A DNA stretch of 64,000 nt from Mesostigma viride (lineage: Eukaryota > Streptophyta > Mesostigmatophyceae > Mesostigmatales > Mesostigmataceae), in contig RPFO01000041.1 in NCBI GenBank assembly GCA_009746045.1, positions 9,641,468-9,705,467 on the forward strand. The letters are read 5' to 3'. The stretch's first letter is position 1, and each line of letters starts with the position of its first letter. Below are positions 12,144-23,897 of the stretch, piece after piece. The notes under the pieces were generated by a model that saw only the letters and a list, made by a program, of their open reading frames with translations, was not told where the DNA came from and did no database searches. Both the position numbers and the translations under genes were made by a program.

Positions 12144-12193
12144 TAATGCTCCGTGACTCCCCACGAGTCTTATTAATTAATTAATTAATTAAT
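12144..12193. repeat. TGCTCCGTGACTCCCC + (TTAA)n module, copy 1
   Basis: TGCTCCGTGACTCCCCA is followed within about 15 bp by five TTAA units. The same module recurs at 13024-13074, and a related one (GTGACGCAGTC then TTAA units) at 27250-27391. Confidence 0.7.
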
Positions 12194-12255
12194 GCACCAC
12201 CGCCAGGCCCAGCAACGGCCGGGAGGGCACCGACCGCGCTCGCCGCTAGTGCCGA

Positions 12256-12654
12256 GTGGTGCTACGTCGCTTCCCCCAGAAGCCAGGTGAGACGTCAACC
12301 TCTCTTGCTGACGAGCTCAAGAACCAGCTTCTTACCCTCATGGGCCTGGTAGGTGAGGTAGAACTGCGTGGGTGCCACCGCCTGCCCCACTCACGGGACA
12401 AGGCGGCTCCCCCACCAGTCCTGCTCACCTTCCCCTCCCCTGAGGATAAGCAGCGGTTCCTCTCTCGTCGCAAGAGGTTGCACGACCTCACCTGGACGCT
12501 GGATGACGACCTGACCCCCGCTCAGCAACAGCAGCGATGCGACCTGTGGCCGGAATACCTCCGCCATAAGCAGGACCCCCAGAAGCCCAAGGTGTACTGG
12601 AGGGGCGGGGACCTGATGATCAACCACAAGATGTGGACGCCCCCAGCGGGCTAG
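12256..12654 (+). pseudogene. LINE ORF1-like (L1 RNA-binding protein C-terminal) fragment
   Basis: A 132-codon frame. Its features follow the C-terminal half of L1-type ORF1 proteins: GCHRLP, then PPPVLLTFPSPEDKQRFL (strand-helix of an RRM-like fold), then a basic RRKRL and the signature DDDLTPAQQQQRCDLWPEYL, ending in a Tyr/Trp strand near KVYWRGGDLMI. In LINEs this protein coats the element RNA in the cytoplasm. Here it is only a fragment: no upstream coiled coil is readable in frame and no endonuclease/RT follows. It lies between two copies of the CCGTGACTCCCC/(TTAA)n module (12144 and 13024), which may be LINE 3' tails. Assignment by motif resemblance only. Confidence 0.55.
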
Positions 12655-13599
12655 AATAGCAATAGCCCTAGCTTGTAACCATTGGAGTCACTGCCGCTAA
12701 GGCAGCAATGCCTAGAATGTTTGCCTAGCTGTGCCAACATACCTAGTCACGTGCCGCCTACGCACGGTACACTACCAGCCATAGCCTTAGCCTAGTCCTA
12801 GTACAGCCATGCTACGCCCTGGCTATGTTCAGATGATTACTTGCCCACGCTATACTTGTTATGCCACGCTTACATGGGTCTTATTGCACCCACAGTTTGC
12901 CGGATCGTTAGCCTGTCCTTAGCTAGCGCGCCCGAATGCAGCTGTGGCATGCCTTTGGCATGAAGGAGACTGGGGGTCTCTGCCCTTTCTCCTGTAGTGC
13001 ACACACAGGGATTACAAGCACTTTGGTGCTCCGTGACTCCCCAACGGGAGCACGTGTTTAATTAATTAATTAATCATGCGCGCCGCCGTCGTCGCTTGAG
13101 GCGCTGTCAGACATGCGCGCCTTGATCACCAGCGGCGCTGGCAGCATCCATCGCGGCATCATGATCGCCAGTGAGCAGTGGCCGCCATAACAGCTAAGTC
13201 GCACCAGGTTCACCACGCCGCCATCGCGAGCCAAGATGCCATGCGCCTGACTTATTTTGTCATTTTTGTGCACGACAGTCGATGCCAGAATTATAGTTTT
13301 TTCCGTGTTCGAGCAAAGCTAAAGCTAAAGTAGAATGGTCAGGAAAACGGGATTTTTTCTGCCCGGCTAAATTAGATTAGCTTTGGTTTTGGGTCTGAAA
13401 TGGTCCGCCGTCCACGCCCGTCGATGACCATCACGGTTACAAACGGTTACGTAACCTTTAAGTCTTGGTTTACGCGGAATCGCTCGTCCAAAGCTAAAGC
13501 TAAAGCTTCTGCAAAAACTCTCTATTGTAGTGATTATTGCTAGTAGAATGGGAAGGGGCAGGAAAAGAACGTCTCTGACACATGAAACCCGCACCTGGT
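12655..13599. other. Non-coding region after the LINE ORF1-like fragment
   Basis: No gene supported. Contains the second CCGTGACTCCCC/(TTAA)n module (13024-13074) and two direct copies of CAAAGCTAAAGCTAAAG (about 13313 and 13490), each followed by TAGAATGG and GGAAAA motifs, suggesting a diverged direct repeat. Confidence 0.5.
13024..13074. repeat. TGCTCCGTGACTCCCC + (TTAA)n module, copy 2
   Basis: Same order as copy 1 at 12144: TGCTCCGTGACTCCCCA, a short spacer, then TTAA units. Confidence 0.7.
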
Positions 13600-14772
13600 A
13601 TGTAGTTCTTGGACAGTCACGTAAGAAGATTCAGGCGGAGGCGACGGCTTAGCTACGGGGTCTGAACCGAATCAATATCATGAAGACGCACGTAGGCACG
13701 AGGATTCCAGCGCCAGGTTGTCGTGAGTATCCGGTTCAAAAAGGTTCTGCGTAAGGCGAAGGGCGTCTAAATAGCAACAGCATGCAAGGCAAAGAAAAGG
13801 TGTAATCTACGAGACGCTATTCGTCTCACTACCGCGTACTGAAATCCAGCACCTGAAAACCATTACCTATCTACGACAGTAAAACAGCAACCTAAAGACA
13901 ACATTAATGCCGAAAGAGGAGCAGGCGCTATCTATTGAGGGTTTTCCGCTCCGAGCAGGTCTAACTACTAGACAGGCGTGTCCCGAATCGCCGATTCCCG
14001 GCGGGCAGCACTACTCTGCTAGCTTGCCGGCGACCCGCCCATTACCTGGCAAGTCCGTGTCGTCTTCGTGATCCCGACCGCGGAAGGTCAGTGGTAGAAA
14101 TGGGTTTTGTCGCAAAGGATTGTCGTCGATGTCCCTACCTAAACTACCTCCGAGTCCATTGTTGCGGCTCGGTCCTCTACGGCTCTACCGCCGCCTCTAC
14201 CTAACGGTCCCACGCCTAATCTTACCTATAAAGCTAGTGAGGCCGGTTGTAACACTACCCTGGGCGAAAGATGGACGTGATGACCCTGATCAATCTCAAT
14301 GCATCGACGTATGTGTTACTGTAATATGCCATTAACCACTCACACCAAGACCATTTCAATTCAGAAGAACGAAGGTATAACACCTAAACAGCCGTGACCC
14401 TAGCTAATATGTGTTACAATTCATAACACACGCCGAGTGCCAATACGAGGGGTAGAACGTGCATAAATGATCACTAACGATCAGGCATGCTTGGGCCGAC
14501 ATGGCCCTCGCACACAGGAACCAAGCTGGTCCACTACATATACACGAAGGATAAGGACCTGCACTAATAAAGTACGCGGCGTGGCGCAAATGCACCGATG
14601 CACCAAACTACCGTAACATACAACAAGGGCCCAATGAACACTGTCCACCGGTACTAACTACACGTAAGCCTAGGAAAGCCAGTGGACTGTTTCGGAATGG
14701 CTGAGGCAAAGGACCTAATTTACGTCCGTAAGTACATGAGCAGTTTGTTACCCGACGTAACAACCGGCTTCT
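13600..14772. other. Probable eroded LINE interior
   Basis: No intact frame. It precedes a recognisable LINE 3' end on the same strand and may be its decayed reverse-transcriptase region, but I could not find RT motifs in any frame. Confidence 0.3.
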
Positions 14773-15596
14773 TCTACATAAACATCACAGGATGCACCCG
14801 GGTCGCCTCCGATGGCACCCCGAGTGGCCAGGCTACACCTGGATCAAGAACATGACCTTGGCAGTGGATCACCCATTGGTCGACAAATGGGCCACCGACG
14901 TCCAGCACCTCACCTGCTAATGCACCGGGCCATCGGGGTCAACTCCCAACTGCACCATCGGTATTCCCACGCGGCGGCGTGCTTATGCACCTTTCCAGAT
15001 GAAACAATTGAGCACAGATTTCTGGACTGCCAACTCGCAGGGTTTTGGCAATGGCTGCTGGGTATATGGGCAAAGTGGATGGCTATTACATCACCACCCA
15101 CCGTCACACTATCTACGGTTATTTTCGGCATCACGGGATTACGGGACGCGAGCCTCACAGCCAACCAGATGGCATGGATATGGCTACGTACGACGATGCT
15201 CCACACCATTTGGCAAGTACGCAACGAGACCGTCTTCACGCTACATGCCGAGTACACTACATACTAGAGGTGCCGTGGTCCGCCGGTTTATATCCTCTTG
15301 GAACTGAACCTGGCCATGCGTCGATACTGGCTCCTGGCGACGGAACAACACAAAGTATGGGACCCGGGCCCTGACAATGATGCCCCCAGCCCACTGGAAG
15401 TCTTCCATGCACTCATGGGGAAGAATAAGGTCTTTACACTCATGCCGGACGCCGATATATCTTCAGTACAATGGCTACCATGGTCGCAGGGCCTTGTTCA
15501 CTGAATGCGGGCACCCCAATTTAGGCACAACTAGGTGTTTGGCTATTTGTGGCATACTTGGGTTAACTTAACTGGTATATGGAATTAAAAAAAACA
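14773..15596 (+). pseudogene. LINE ORF2 C-terminal end (zinc-binding zf-RVT region) and 3' tail
   Basis: The frame from 14812 to 15267 carries a zf-RVT-like cluster, CLCTFPDETIEHRFLDC, followed by FWQWLLGIWAKW and a helical stretch ending IWQVRNETVF. This is the typical end of non-LTR retrotransposon reverse transcriptases, where it follows the RT domain. A second block in another frame (15298-15504) with AMRRYWLLATEQHKVW continues the protein after a stop/frameshift near 15267. Just upstream, WPGYTWIKNMTLAVDH in a third frame may be the preceding segment. The sequence ends with AATTAAAAAAAAC at about 15584-15596, consistent with an A-rich LINE tail. Truncated 5' and frameshifted, so inactive. 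Confidence 0.6.
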
Positions 15597-15801
15597 CCCA
15601 TCAGTTCACCGGAAAATTGATGTTACCACTCTTCTTGTTGCCGGGTACCATCGTATTCTCTCACACACGCACGGCGGCTGCTTCCGTTCTAGCAGCTCAT
15701 GGCCCTCTGGCCGAGGGCCTGAGTCCTACATCATTCTGTGACGTGAACTTATTAACTATCAAGTAACGTGCGTGTTTGCAACTTGCCCGTTGAAACTCTA
15801 C

Positions 15802-15997
15802 GGCGGAGCCAATTTTCGGAAGAACCTCACTCTTATGCTTGCAAATTCGGGACAAATTCGGTGGATGGATGGATGGATGGATGGATGGATGGATTGACGG
15901 ATTTCATCCCCTATTCCTATGTCTTCTCACGTGTACGGCCTTATAAGCTTCGCCAATTCTGGCAAACCTAACGGTTCTTCCGAAAATTGGCTCCGCC
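15802..15997. mobile_element. 196-bp MITE-like element with perfect 25-bp TIRs
   Basis: 15802-15826 and 15973-15997 are exact reverse complements beginning GGCGGAGCCAATTTTCGG. No gene lies inside; a (GGAT)n stretch occupies about 15861-15893. I find no convincing target duplication. Confidence 0.7.
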
Positions 15998-17642
15998 TGA
16001 TTAAGTTACTTTAAGATTGTTTACTTTCTCGACAAGAGCGCACTCTCCTTGAGTCGTCCTCATAAAACCAGGCGCCGGACCGGCGGGAAGAGTGCACTGA
16101 AACTTTTCCTTGGCGCCGCCCCCAGGCCGCCCTAAAAATTTCGACAGGAGTGCACTCCGTCGCCAAAATTCTGGCGCCAGACACATTTTTCCCGGTTTTG
16201 GGTGCTCGGCTGCTCGCTCCACGTCCCGAGGTGCCGGGCCGGACCAGTGACGGAGTGTGCTGTTTTGGAAGCTCCTATTCGGGCCAGGATGAAGAAAACT
16301 CTTGTGCGGGGGCGAGTGCGGGGGTCCGGGCCAATACCGCACTAAAATCCGACGCGCCCAGACAAGCCGCGCCGGGCCGGCACACGAATTAGCGCGGGAA
16401 ACAGGGCCGATGGCGTGCATGCTGCCTGGCATACGGGACTTGAGCACAATGGCACTTCACCGTGACTACCTATTGAGGAATTATTTCTCTGAGAAAAGGA
16501 ATTACCGGGTGCATTGTTAGGGAACGCGAAGTCAAGCTAGCCCGCCCTTTATTAGTATGGCCACGGAAACGTAGTGCAGACTTGAGTGCCGGGTGTGTTC
16601 TAATATTTAGGCCTTTAGCTAGTGTTGCTATGGTCTCGTCCTAATTAATACCGCTATTACTCCTTGCATGGGTCGCGCCGGTCTTACAAAAGGCATTTGG
16701 ATGTTTGCCCAAGGTATAATTGGTCGTAAGGTCCTATGGTAAATTGAGACGACGAACCTTTTACGTCCCTGGGATTCATACCTGTAAGCTTAGAGTATTG
16801 TCAAGCCTGGTCTTTACTAGTCACAATAAAAGCAGGCTAAGCTTTTTTCCCCTCCTGAAACCCGTTGGGCGTGGTCGACTAATGACGGAAGACATTATGG
16901 ATGTACGCTTACCTGAGAACGGGCGTTTTCTCATCTGAAAGCGCTGGGTCATACCAGCCCCACTTTCTCCCTCCCCTCCTGATCGACCATCCTGCCTTAT
17001 GCCTCCCCCCCCCCCCCCCCCACACACACAACCCGACCCTGCTTCCATTTCTCGTCTTCTATGCTTACCATGCCTTGCCTGCACATACGTCGCTGTAAAT
17101 TTCCAAGAAAGCATCTTATGAAATTGTCGGGAAAGGCAACAGAACGCTGTAACAATGCGTGCCTTTCCTACATGGCTTTCTGCATATCAACTTGGTTGTA
17201 TATCTCGTGAGTGAAAGTGAAGGATTTCATACATAGCATAATGTGTCGCATGTCATAATGGTAGTGATGTGTCATTTGCTGTAATGCTTTGTGCGTACGT
17301 GTGTTAGGGTAATGCTTTTAGTGGATTGAAATAGTGTACACTGCTACTACATCTCGCGATTGGCTTTTGGGACATGCGGCCCGTGATGCCAGGATGGCAG
17401 TATATACAAAAATGTAGACCATTATACAACGAGATGAACACCATTTATGTGCCTTCTATAGTATTTGCATGCAACTTTGTTGCCACATGTCACGCCTAGA
17501 AATGGTGGTCCATGGTGAGTTAATCGCTAGGCGGAGCCTTTTAGGCCTAATTGGTTACAAGTTCGACATGCCGGCCGTAGCCATGTGCAGGATTGACCCG
17601 GCCGAGGTTGTGTGTGTCAATGACCCCCACGCCTGTTTGGGA
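15998..17642. other. Non-coding region
   Basis: No supported gene. The minus frame at 16001-16447 lacks motifs. Holds a dispersed repeat (16267-16325) and a poly-C/CA tract (about 17007-17030). Confidence 0.5.
16267..16325. repeat. Dispersed ~59-bp repeat (inverted partner at 63611-63669)
   Basis: GGAAGCTCCTATTCGGGCC and the following 40 bp recur on the opposite strand at 63611-63669 with about two differences. Flanks diverge quickly on both sides. Confidence 0.75.
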
Positions 17643-17647
17643 CCGGT

Positions 17648-18263
17648 AGTTAACGTAAAGGATTTACGTTAGATGGATAGAGATTGTTACGCTCTTTCCA
17701 GCGGCACCTTGAACGCCTCATTTGGTTAAGGAACGTAAAAGTTATGACGTTTCCTAGGCTGTGCCGACAGTACCCGGCGCGCCACTGTGGGCGCGTACGG
17801 ACACAGGATGTACAAGTGTCACTTTGATAGTCCGCAGGACGTTGACAGGACTTGTACAGGACTTGATGGTCAATTGATAGGTAGGCGTGCTGTAGCGCGC
17901 CAGGACCTATGAGACAATTGATGTTGAGTAGTGTACGGATAGGTCCACAGGACTAGCCGTATGGACAATTGATAGATCTGCGCGCCAAAGGCGTGCCAGA
18001 GTCTGTGTAATCAATTGATTGACAGTTCAGCTGTGACAGTGCAGCTGAATACTTGGACGCGTCCCTAACAACCTATATGTGTGACTTGGTCGCACCGGGA
18101 CGCTAGTTCTTGCGTGCACGTTCTCTTGGCACTGCGACCCTGTCGCTGTGCTGCGTGCAGTCTTGGAAGTGACGTGACTTACGTCTGTGTTTCCTTGTTA
18201 TTAATAAAGGCAACTTCCTGCAAGAACCATGGCGGAATTCGTGGCATTCTCACTCTTACAACT
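17648..18263 (+). repeat. Element A 5' LTR
   Basis: Begins AGTTAACG and ends CTTACAACT, giving AGTT/AACT tips instead of the usual TG/CA. AATAAA at 18203-18208 lies 55 bp before the end. The sequence just inside (CGTATTACACGCC) is not a typical TGG-type primer-binding site. Confidence 0.9.
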
Positions 18264-18301
18264 CGTATTACACGCCTCGTTAAAAAGATGCCAAATTCTG
18301 A

Positions 18302-18908
18302 AGAATTCCGGATTCCCACGATGAGGAAATAGCCGCTCCGCCGGCTGGTCCTCCATCAAGACCGACTGCGCCGTCGTGGCAGCAATTGCTCGACGAAGTC
18401 ACGATCTCGCTCGACGAACTTCATCGTCGGCAGCGCGCAGTTCTTCCATTGCTCGGGGATAACCCCGAGGACCCCGATTTGCCGCACTGGTGCCGGCTAT
18501 CCGCACGCCGTTGGACCAGATTCGCAACATTTTATCGCATTTACGGTCCAGGTGCGGGGAGGTTTGCGGTCGGTGAACGAAGTCACCACTGCCATTGAGG
18601 AGCTGGACAACGCCATCTCTTCACTCACCGGTTACCAGAGAAACTTACAAAACTGGGCATCGCTACGCACGGGGGGCGCGCCGGCGGTGTCGACAAATTT
18701 ATTTCAAGATCTCGCGTTGCTGTCGCTGCTCACACGCGGCGTACGCAGTCGCGAACGCCAGGTTCTTATTAACCTGGTGGCTTTTCTCGCATCTCTGCGA
18801 GAGTGGATTCCCGCAGGGTGGGAATTGTTATCCATTTTTACTCATCCTCTGCGCCTCGTCGCGCGTCGGCGCGCGCAACTTTCGCGACGGGAAGCACACC
18901 GGTTTTAA
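18302..18908 (+). pseudogene. Element A extra ORF before gag (frameshifted)
   Basis: One frame gives a Pro-rich start, then LDEVTISLDELHRRQRAVL and NPEDPDLPHW. After a frame change near 18500-18560 a second frame gives SVNEVTTAIEELDNAISSL and ends RRAQLSRREAHRF at 18908. The helical, Leu/Glu-rich pattern and its place between LTR and gag match the intact 305-codon ORF of element B (45477-46394), for example EELDNAISSLTG against LEQELHGLVGIQ, though identity is low. No ATG opens the first frame. I do not recognise a function. Confidence 0.4.
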
Positions 18909-19163
18909 TACATACCGGTGCAGGTCCGGCACACACGCCGGATATGGAGGATCCTGAGTATACCTACGAGTACTGCGACTTCCGGGGCCTTGACTACTAG
19001 TCGGCCAATTTTCTTTTCCAGTACTCGTCGACATTTTTGTCGAATTTTCAACGGCAATTCGCGGGGGCGGAGGCGACACCGGCGCAGGCGGCAGTTGCGA
19101 CAATTTTGTACATACTTTTTCTGCTGCTTTGCTGAGGTGTTTTTGAATAGCTTGTAGTGCAGA

Positions 19164-20275
19164 ATGGCAGACGGGCGCCGTAGCAAAGGTGCCCCAGCCA
19201 GTGGGAATAATGGTGGTGCTGGTAGTGGGACCGCTCACGTAGATGACGTGGGGGTTACCGGAGAGATTACCAACATTCATCACAATAATAATAATGCACA
19301 AGCTGTTCATGGTTTGACCTTACCACTCAGGGTTTTTAATTGTAAATCAGCTGCAACCTGTGACATCAGACTCTAAGCCTAAGCAGGCTGAAGAGTTTGT
19401 GGAAGGGCTGGAAGGGTTTCCTAGTTTGTACGGTGGTACAAACTACTATCAGATCTGGATAGGCAGCAGCACTTTTGGCAAGTGCACTGATCAGATCAAG
19501 GACCTAACCAGGGAATGTAAGAAGGCCAACAAGGCCTGGGCAGTGTATGTAGCTGAGCTGAAGGAGCTGCTGGAAGACCAGCGAAAGAAGGTCGGCATCC
19601 ATTGGCAGGACAAGTATCAAGGGTGGGAGGTCAAGGGGGACCTGATCCAGAATTTCCTTACTATTGCAAAATGGTTGAGGAGGGCAGGGCTCACGGTTTA
19701 ATGTGGCTGATAACATAGCCCTGACCAACTGGCTCAAGGTTTCTGGGCTGGATAAGGCTACACGTGGCTCTTTAAAGGTCATGTGTGCCCCACACTCAAC
19801 CCTCAAGGCCTACAAGGTCATAATCAAACAAGCACTCGAGGCAGAGGAGCTGTTTGAGGGTGGAGTGCCAGCAGTGAAGGCTACCCAGGCAGGTGGGCGT
19901 ACCCAGGGGGCTCCAAGACGTCTGAGGCTGACAGAAGCCAAGGAGGGCGAGGGGCAACCATAACAAGCGCAAGGGAGATCATTCACCTGACTCTGACAGG
20001 AGGTCACACTCCAAGTCGGTGTTCAGGCGGGTGGGTGGTCAGCCCAAGCAGGGCAACGCGTCTGACAACGGGGGAGTGGCCAGGGCAAGTCAAAGATACA
20101 ATGCTACCTGTGCAAGGGGTGGGGGCACATCAAGAAGGAGTGTCCCAGCTTCAAGAAGTCCCAGGGCCAGGGCAGCAACAAGAATAACAACAACAACAAC
20201 AAGAAGAACAACAACAAGTCCCAGGCAGGCCAGCCTTCAAAGGGCAGTCAGCAAGAAGACAACAAGGAGCAGTGA
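19164..20275 (+). pseudogene. Element A gag, frameshifted, with CCHC zinc knuckle
   Basis: ATG 19164 opens an Asn/Gly-rich N terminus. Coding-like sequence continues in other frames: 19360-19701 (GWEVKGDLIQNFLTIAKW), 19703-19963 (MADNIALTNWLKVSGLDK) and finally a frame with the nucleic-acid-binding knuckle CYLCKGWGHIKKEC at 20102-20143, a Lys/Asn tail and a TGA at 20273-20275. The C-x2-C-x4-H-x4-C knuckle and basic tail are typical of Gag nucleocapsid. At least three frame changes are needed, so this copy cannot make Gag unless the indels are assembly errors. The stop context TGA-CTG resembles TGA-CTT at the end of element B gag. Confidence 0.6.
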
Positions 20276-20414
20276 CTGTCTGAGGCAACCCCTACACACC
20301 TTAATTCACCCAGGGGGAGGCCAGGTGCTCCAATGCAGATTTTATATCTGGGCAACAAGAGGGTGATCTCCAGGTTCAGGTGGCCCCAGGTCACCTGGAG
20401 AGGTACAGGTTCCT

Positions 20415-23400
20415 ATGAAGACGTCCTTGACAGCTGATGCAGCTGTAAGTATGTCTGACCCTATGCATCCTCGTGCTGGGCACGAGGGTGGACCTCTCAT
20501 TTTGAGAGAAACCAATGTACAACCACAGAGGGGTGTGAAGGCCTCTGGTGGTATGCATGTGGTCCCTGCTGGCGGTCCAGGTGTTGGGCATGAGCAGGGT
20601 GACTCAGGCTCTGAGTCAGAACAGGATGGAAGTCAGCATGGTGATGCTGGACAACCTGACAGCACAGTCCTGACTGTGCCAGGGACTGCTTCCTCTGTGT
20701 ACCAGGAGTTGGGTGCCCGAATCCACAACATGTTTGGGCATGCCACTTCTCTGTCAAACAACTTTGCCTTCCGTATGGGCAGGGCACCCCTTCTTAAGGC
20801 GTGTCAGCAAGCTGCCTCACGGTGTAAGTGCCAGTTGTCCTCCAACAAGCCCAGGAAATCACATGCCAAAGCTCTACCTCAGAGCATTGGTGATCTGCAG
20901 TGTGATATCCAACACATCAGGGGCATGCAACTGTTGGTGTGCGTGGACAGGTACACGAAATACAAGGTGCTGGAGCATTTACCTTCTATGAAGAACAGGT
21001 ACTTGCTGGCTGCCCTGCAGAATGTAAGAGCCAAGTTTCCTACCACAAGGATCCAGGTGGACATGCAGTTTCAGCATCTCAAGGGTGATCCTACCCTTCC
21101 TGAGTTGCTGGTTACACCTAGGGAGGCTCATGGGCAGCAGGGTGCTATCGAGAGGGCAATCCAGGAGGTCAAGAAATTGATCATCTCTGAAGACTGGGTA
21201 CCCTTGTCTGCACCTGCACTTGTCAGGAGTGCATGGCTGAGGAACGTGGAGCAGCAGCTGAACAGCAGGGTTAACTTCTACTATGATGGAGTTGCTGTCA
21301 GCCCAATGGGTCTATATCATGGCCTGTGCCCACCACATGTGCTGGAGGGCTGGAAACATGCTGCACATGTCACCTTTGCCAAGCTGAGGGAGAAGGACCG
21401 GGGTTGGAAGATGCTGGAGCCACAAGTGGGTCAGAAGGTCCTAGCTTGGAAGGAACCTAGCCTTTATGGCAAACGTGGTAGCTGGAGTCCTGGGGTGGTT
21501 ACCCAGGTTGATGAAGCTAGCCACGCATGCTTGGTCAGCATGGAGGACGAACCAAAGCATGTGCACCGGCTGAGTTGGTCATATGTCAAGCCTAACCTGA
21601 TGAATGAGGGCAGTCAGGCACAAGGCTCACAGGATCTGCAGGATTTTCAGGTCCCAGGTGACATCACTGACGCAACGACCACATCTGTTGCAGGGGAATC
21701 TGTCAGCCCTGGCCAGGTTGCAGAGGTACTTGTTGAACAGGCTGCAAGGTCAACAGCTGGGGAGTCAACTGTCAAGCCCAAGGCACTAACCAAGCCCAGG
21801 GGGACAAGTTTGGCTGGATTGATTGGGGCTCTACAAAGGGCCAAGAAGCAGCCCAAGGTAGCCAAGCTCAGGTGGCATGGCAATCTGGGGCTGGACACTG
21901 CCTTAGAGGTAGACACTAATTCTCAGGTTTCCATCATTGGGACCAGGGCTGCAGCAGGGTACAGCATGTCTGAACCCAGCTATCAGTTTGTGTCTGACTT
22001 CAGTGGCGGGGTACACGTGAAGGTACTGGGTGAGGTATTCATTCCTATCCTTGGACAGGACACTGCTTTTTGTGTCTTGGAGGGCTATCAAGGACCTGCT
22101 CTTCTGGGGCAGAATTTCCTATGCCAGGATGGGGTAGTGATCACGTCCTCTCTCCTGACTAAGGAAGGGGCTGGTCAGGTCCCACTGATTAATTTCAGGA
22201 CCACTCACCTATCACGTGCAGTAACCAGGTCGGTTAAGCGTGTGCAAGTGTGCCAGGGGCAGGAGCCCTTGGTTGATGACCTCATACTGCCAGCTGCTAG
22301 TCATCCAAGCAGTTTGGGCATTGGTCCTCACTCACTTGCTGGACACAGCCCTATCAACTACCAAGGCCTGGTGAAGCTCATGTCCTCTCCCATTATGTGT
22401 CCCCAGGTCACACTGGGTCTGATTAAATCTGGGGAGGACTGGATCTCCAAGAAATGCGTGGAACCTGTCAATGACCTGCCTCCTGCACGACGTCTACTCA
22501 AGCTCAAGTTTGTCATCAAGATGAAGGAGGTGGACGGGGTCAAGGTACCACATGTCAGGCCAGTGCTGAATGAGTTCAAGGGTACTGGTGAGTGCACTGC
22601 TGAGGAGTTGTATACCCCTGGCATGCTGCATGATACTTGGAGGCTGCTGCTGTGTGTATTTCTAGGCCTTCTCAACAAGGGCTTGGACTATGGCTCAGTG
22701 GTGGTAGACTTCAAGAGGGCATTTCTGGAGGGGATGCAGATGTGGCACAGGAAAAGTGGGAGGGCAAGACGCCTTTCTATGTTAGGGTGCCTGCTGTATG
22801 GAAAAGGGACATCCACACGGAGTTCCTTAAAATCCTCAAGGGCCTGGAGGGCCTGAGGTCAAGTCCAATAATCTGGAGGGAGACTCTCAACCGTTTCCTG
22901 AAGGAGCATTGCAACTTGAAGGTCTCTCCTGTAGACCCCTGTCTGTTTCTGGGGCAATGGGAAGGCCTGCCAGTGTATGCTTCGCTGCACGGGGATGACC
23001 TACATCTGATAGCTCCCACGTCGTGGCTTAAGGAGCTGATCTCCATCATTAAGTCCAAGTTTCCTCTGGGTAGGGAGCAATGGCAGGTGGAGAATGAGCC
23101 TCTGCTGTTTGTGGGCATGGAGGCCACACTGGTGAAGAAGGGGGGAGTGGCGTATGCTGCTGGTGGGGGGCAATGATTATCAAGAGACCCTCATTAGCAA
23201 GCTTCCTCCAACCATCACACAGGCACTGTGTCCCATGGTGAGGGGCATGGTTGCTTGGGTGGCAGGCATTTCCAGGCCAGACCTTATGGTCATAGCCAGG
23301 TTGCCTGATGACATGCTGGTGGAGCTAGGGTCTGCCAAGGTGGCTGATCAGGTCAGGGCTTCATCTGGCATTCTGTTGTCTGCAGTGGATTTATCACAAC

Positions 23401-23897
23401 CCATTTGCATGGAGCTGTATGTGGATAGCTCAATGGACAGCAGGCAGGTCTCCAAGGTCAGGGGCAGGGCTGCAGGGCTCTTTGTGCTCAGACAGGAAGG
23501 CCTGGGGAGTTTGGTGAGCTGGTTTAGTCGCCTGCACAAACGGGTGGCTGTCAGCAGTGATGTGGCAGAATGCAGGGCTATTTGTGAAGGCATTCACACA
23601 AGCCTTTATCTGAAGGAGTTGCTTCATCAGATGACTTCTAACACTCCTTGGCCACTTCAGGTTACCACTCTTCTAAAAACAGACTCCATGGGGATGGTGC
23701 AGTTTGTGCACAGGCAGATGGCCAGAAGTAGGGACTTGGATTATCTCCTTCTTAAGGAGTTGTCCTCCTTGGCCAATATTGAGCATATCCCTGGGGTTGA
23801 CAATCCTGCTGATGCTTTGACCAAGCTAGTGCAGAAGGCAGCAGTGCAATACAAGGTTCTTCAGTCTCTGATGGACCCATCTCAGCAAGCTGTCTAA
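20415..23897 (+). pseudogene. Element A pol: integrase, protease-like, RT, RNase H (two frameshifts)
   Basis: The frame from 20415 holds a zinc-binding HxxxGHA...CKC segment, then integrase with Asp at residues 164 and 216 and Glu at 246 (HGQQGAIER), an SH3-like tail ending HRLSWSYVKP, then a retropepsin-like domain from about residue 498 (EVDTNSQVSIIG ... LLGQNFL). The RT follows: VPHVRPVLNEFKGTG, VVDFKRAFL. The frame changes near 22735, in or near a G-rich run, and continues with KGLEGLRSSPIIW and the active-site box SLHGDDLHL (HGDD at 22988-22999). A second change near 23160, also at a G run, leads into RNase H (ELYVDSSMD, SSDVAECRAICEGI, NPADALTKL). The RT/RH halves are copia-like, but the protease lies after integrase. 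Element B encodes the same protein in one frame. Confidence 0.8.

Noticed and set aside
16001-16447. 148-codon minus-strand frame
   Set aside because: Pro/Gly/Arg composition of GC-rich DNA, no motif; overlaps a dispersed repeat.
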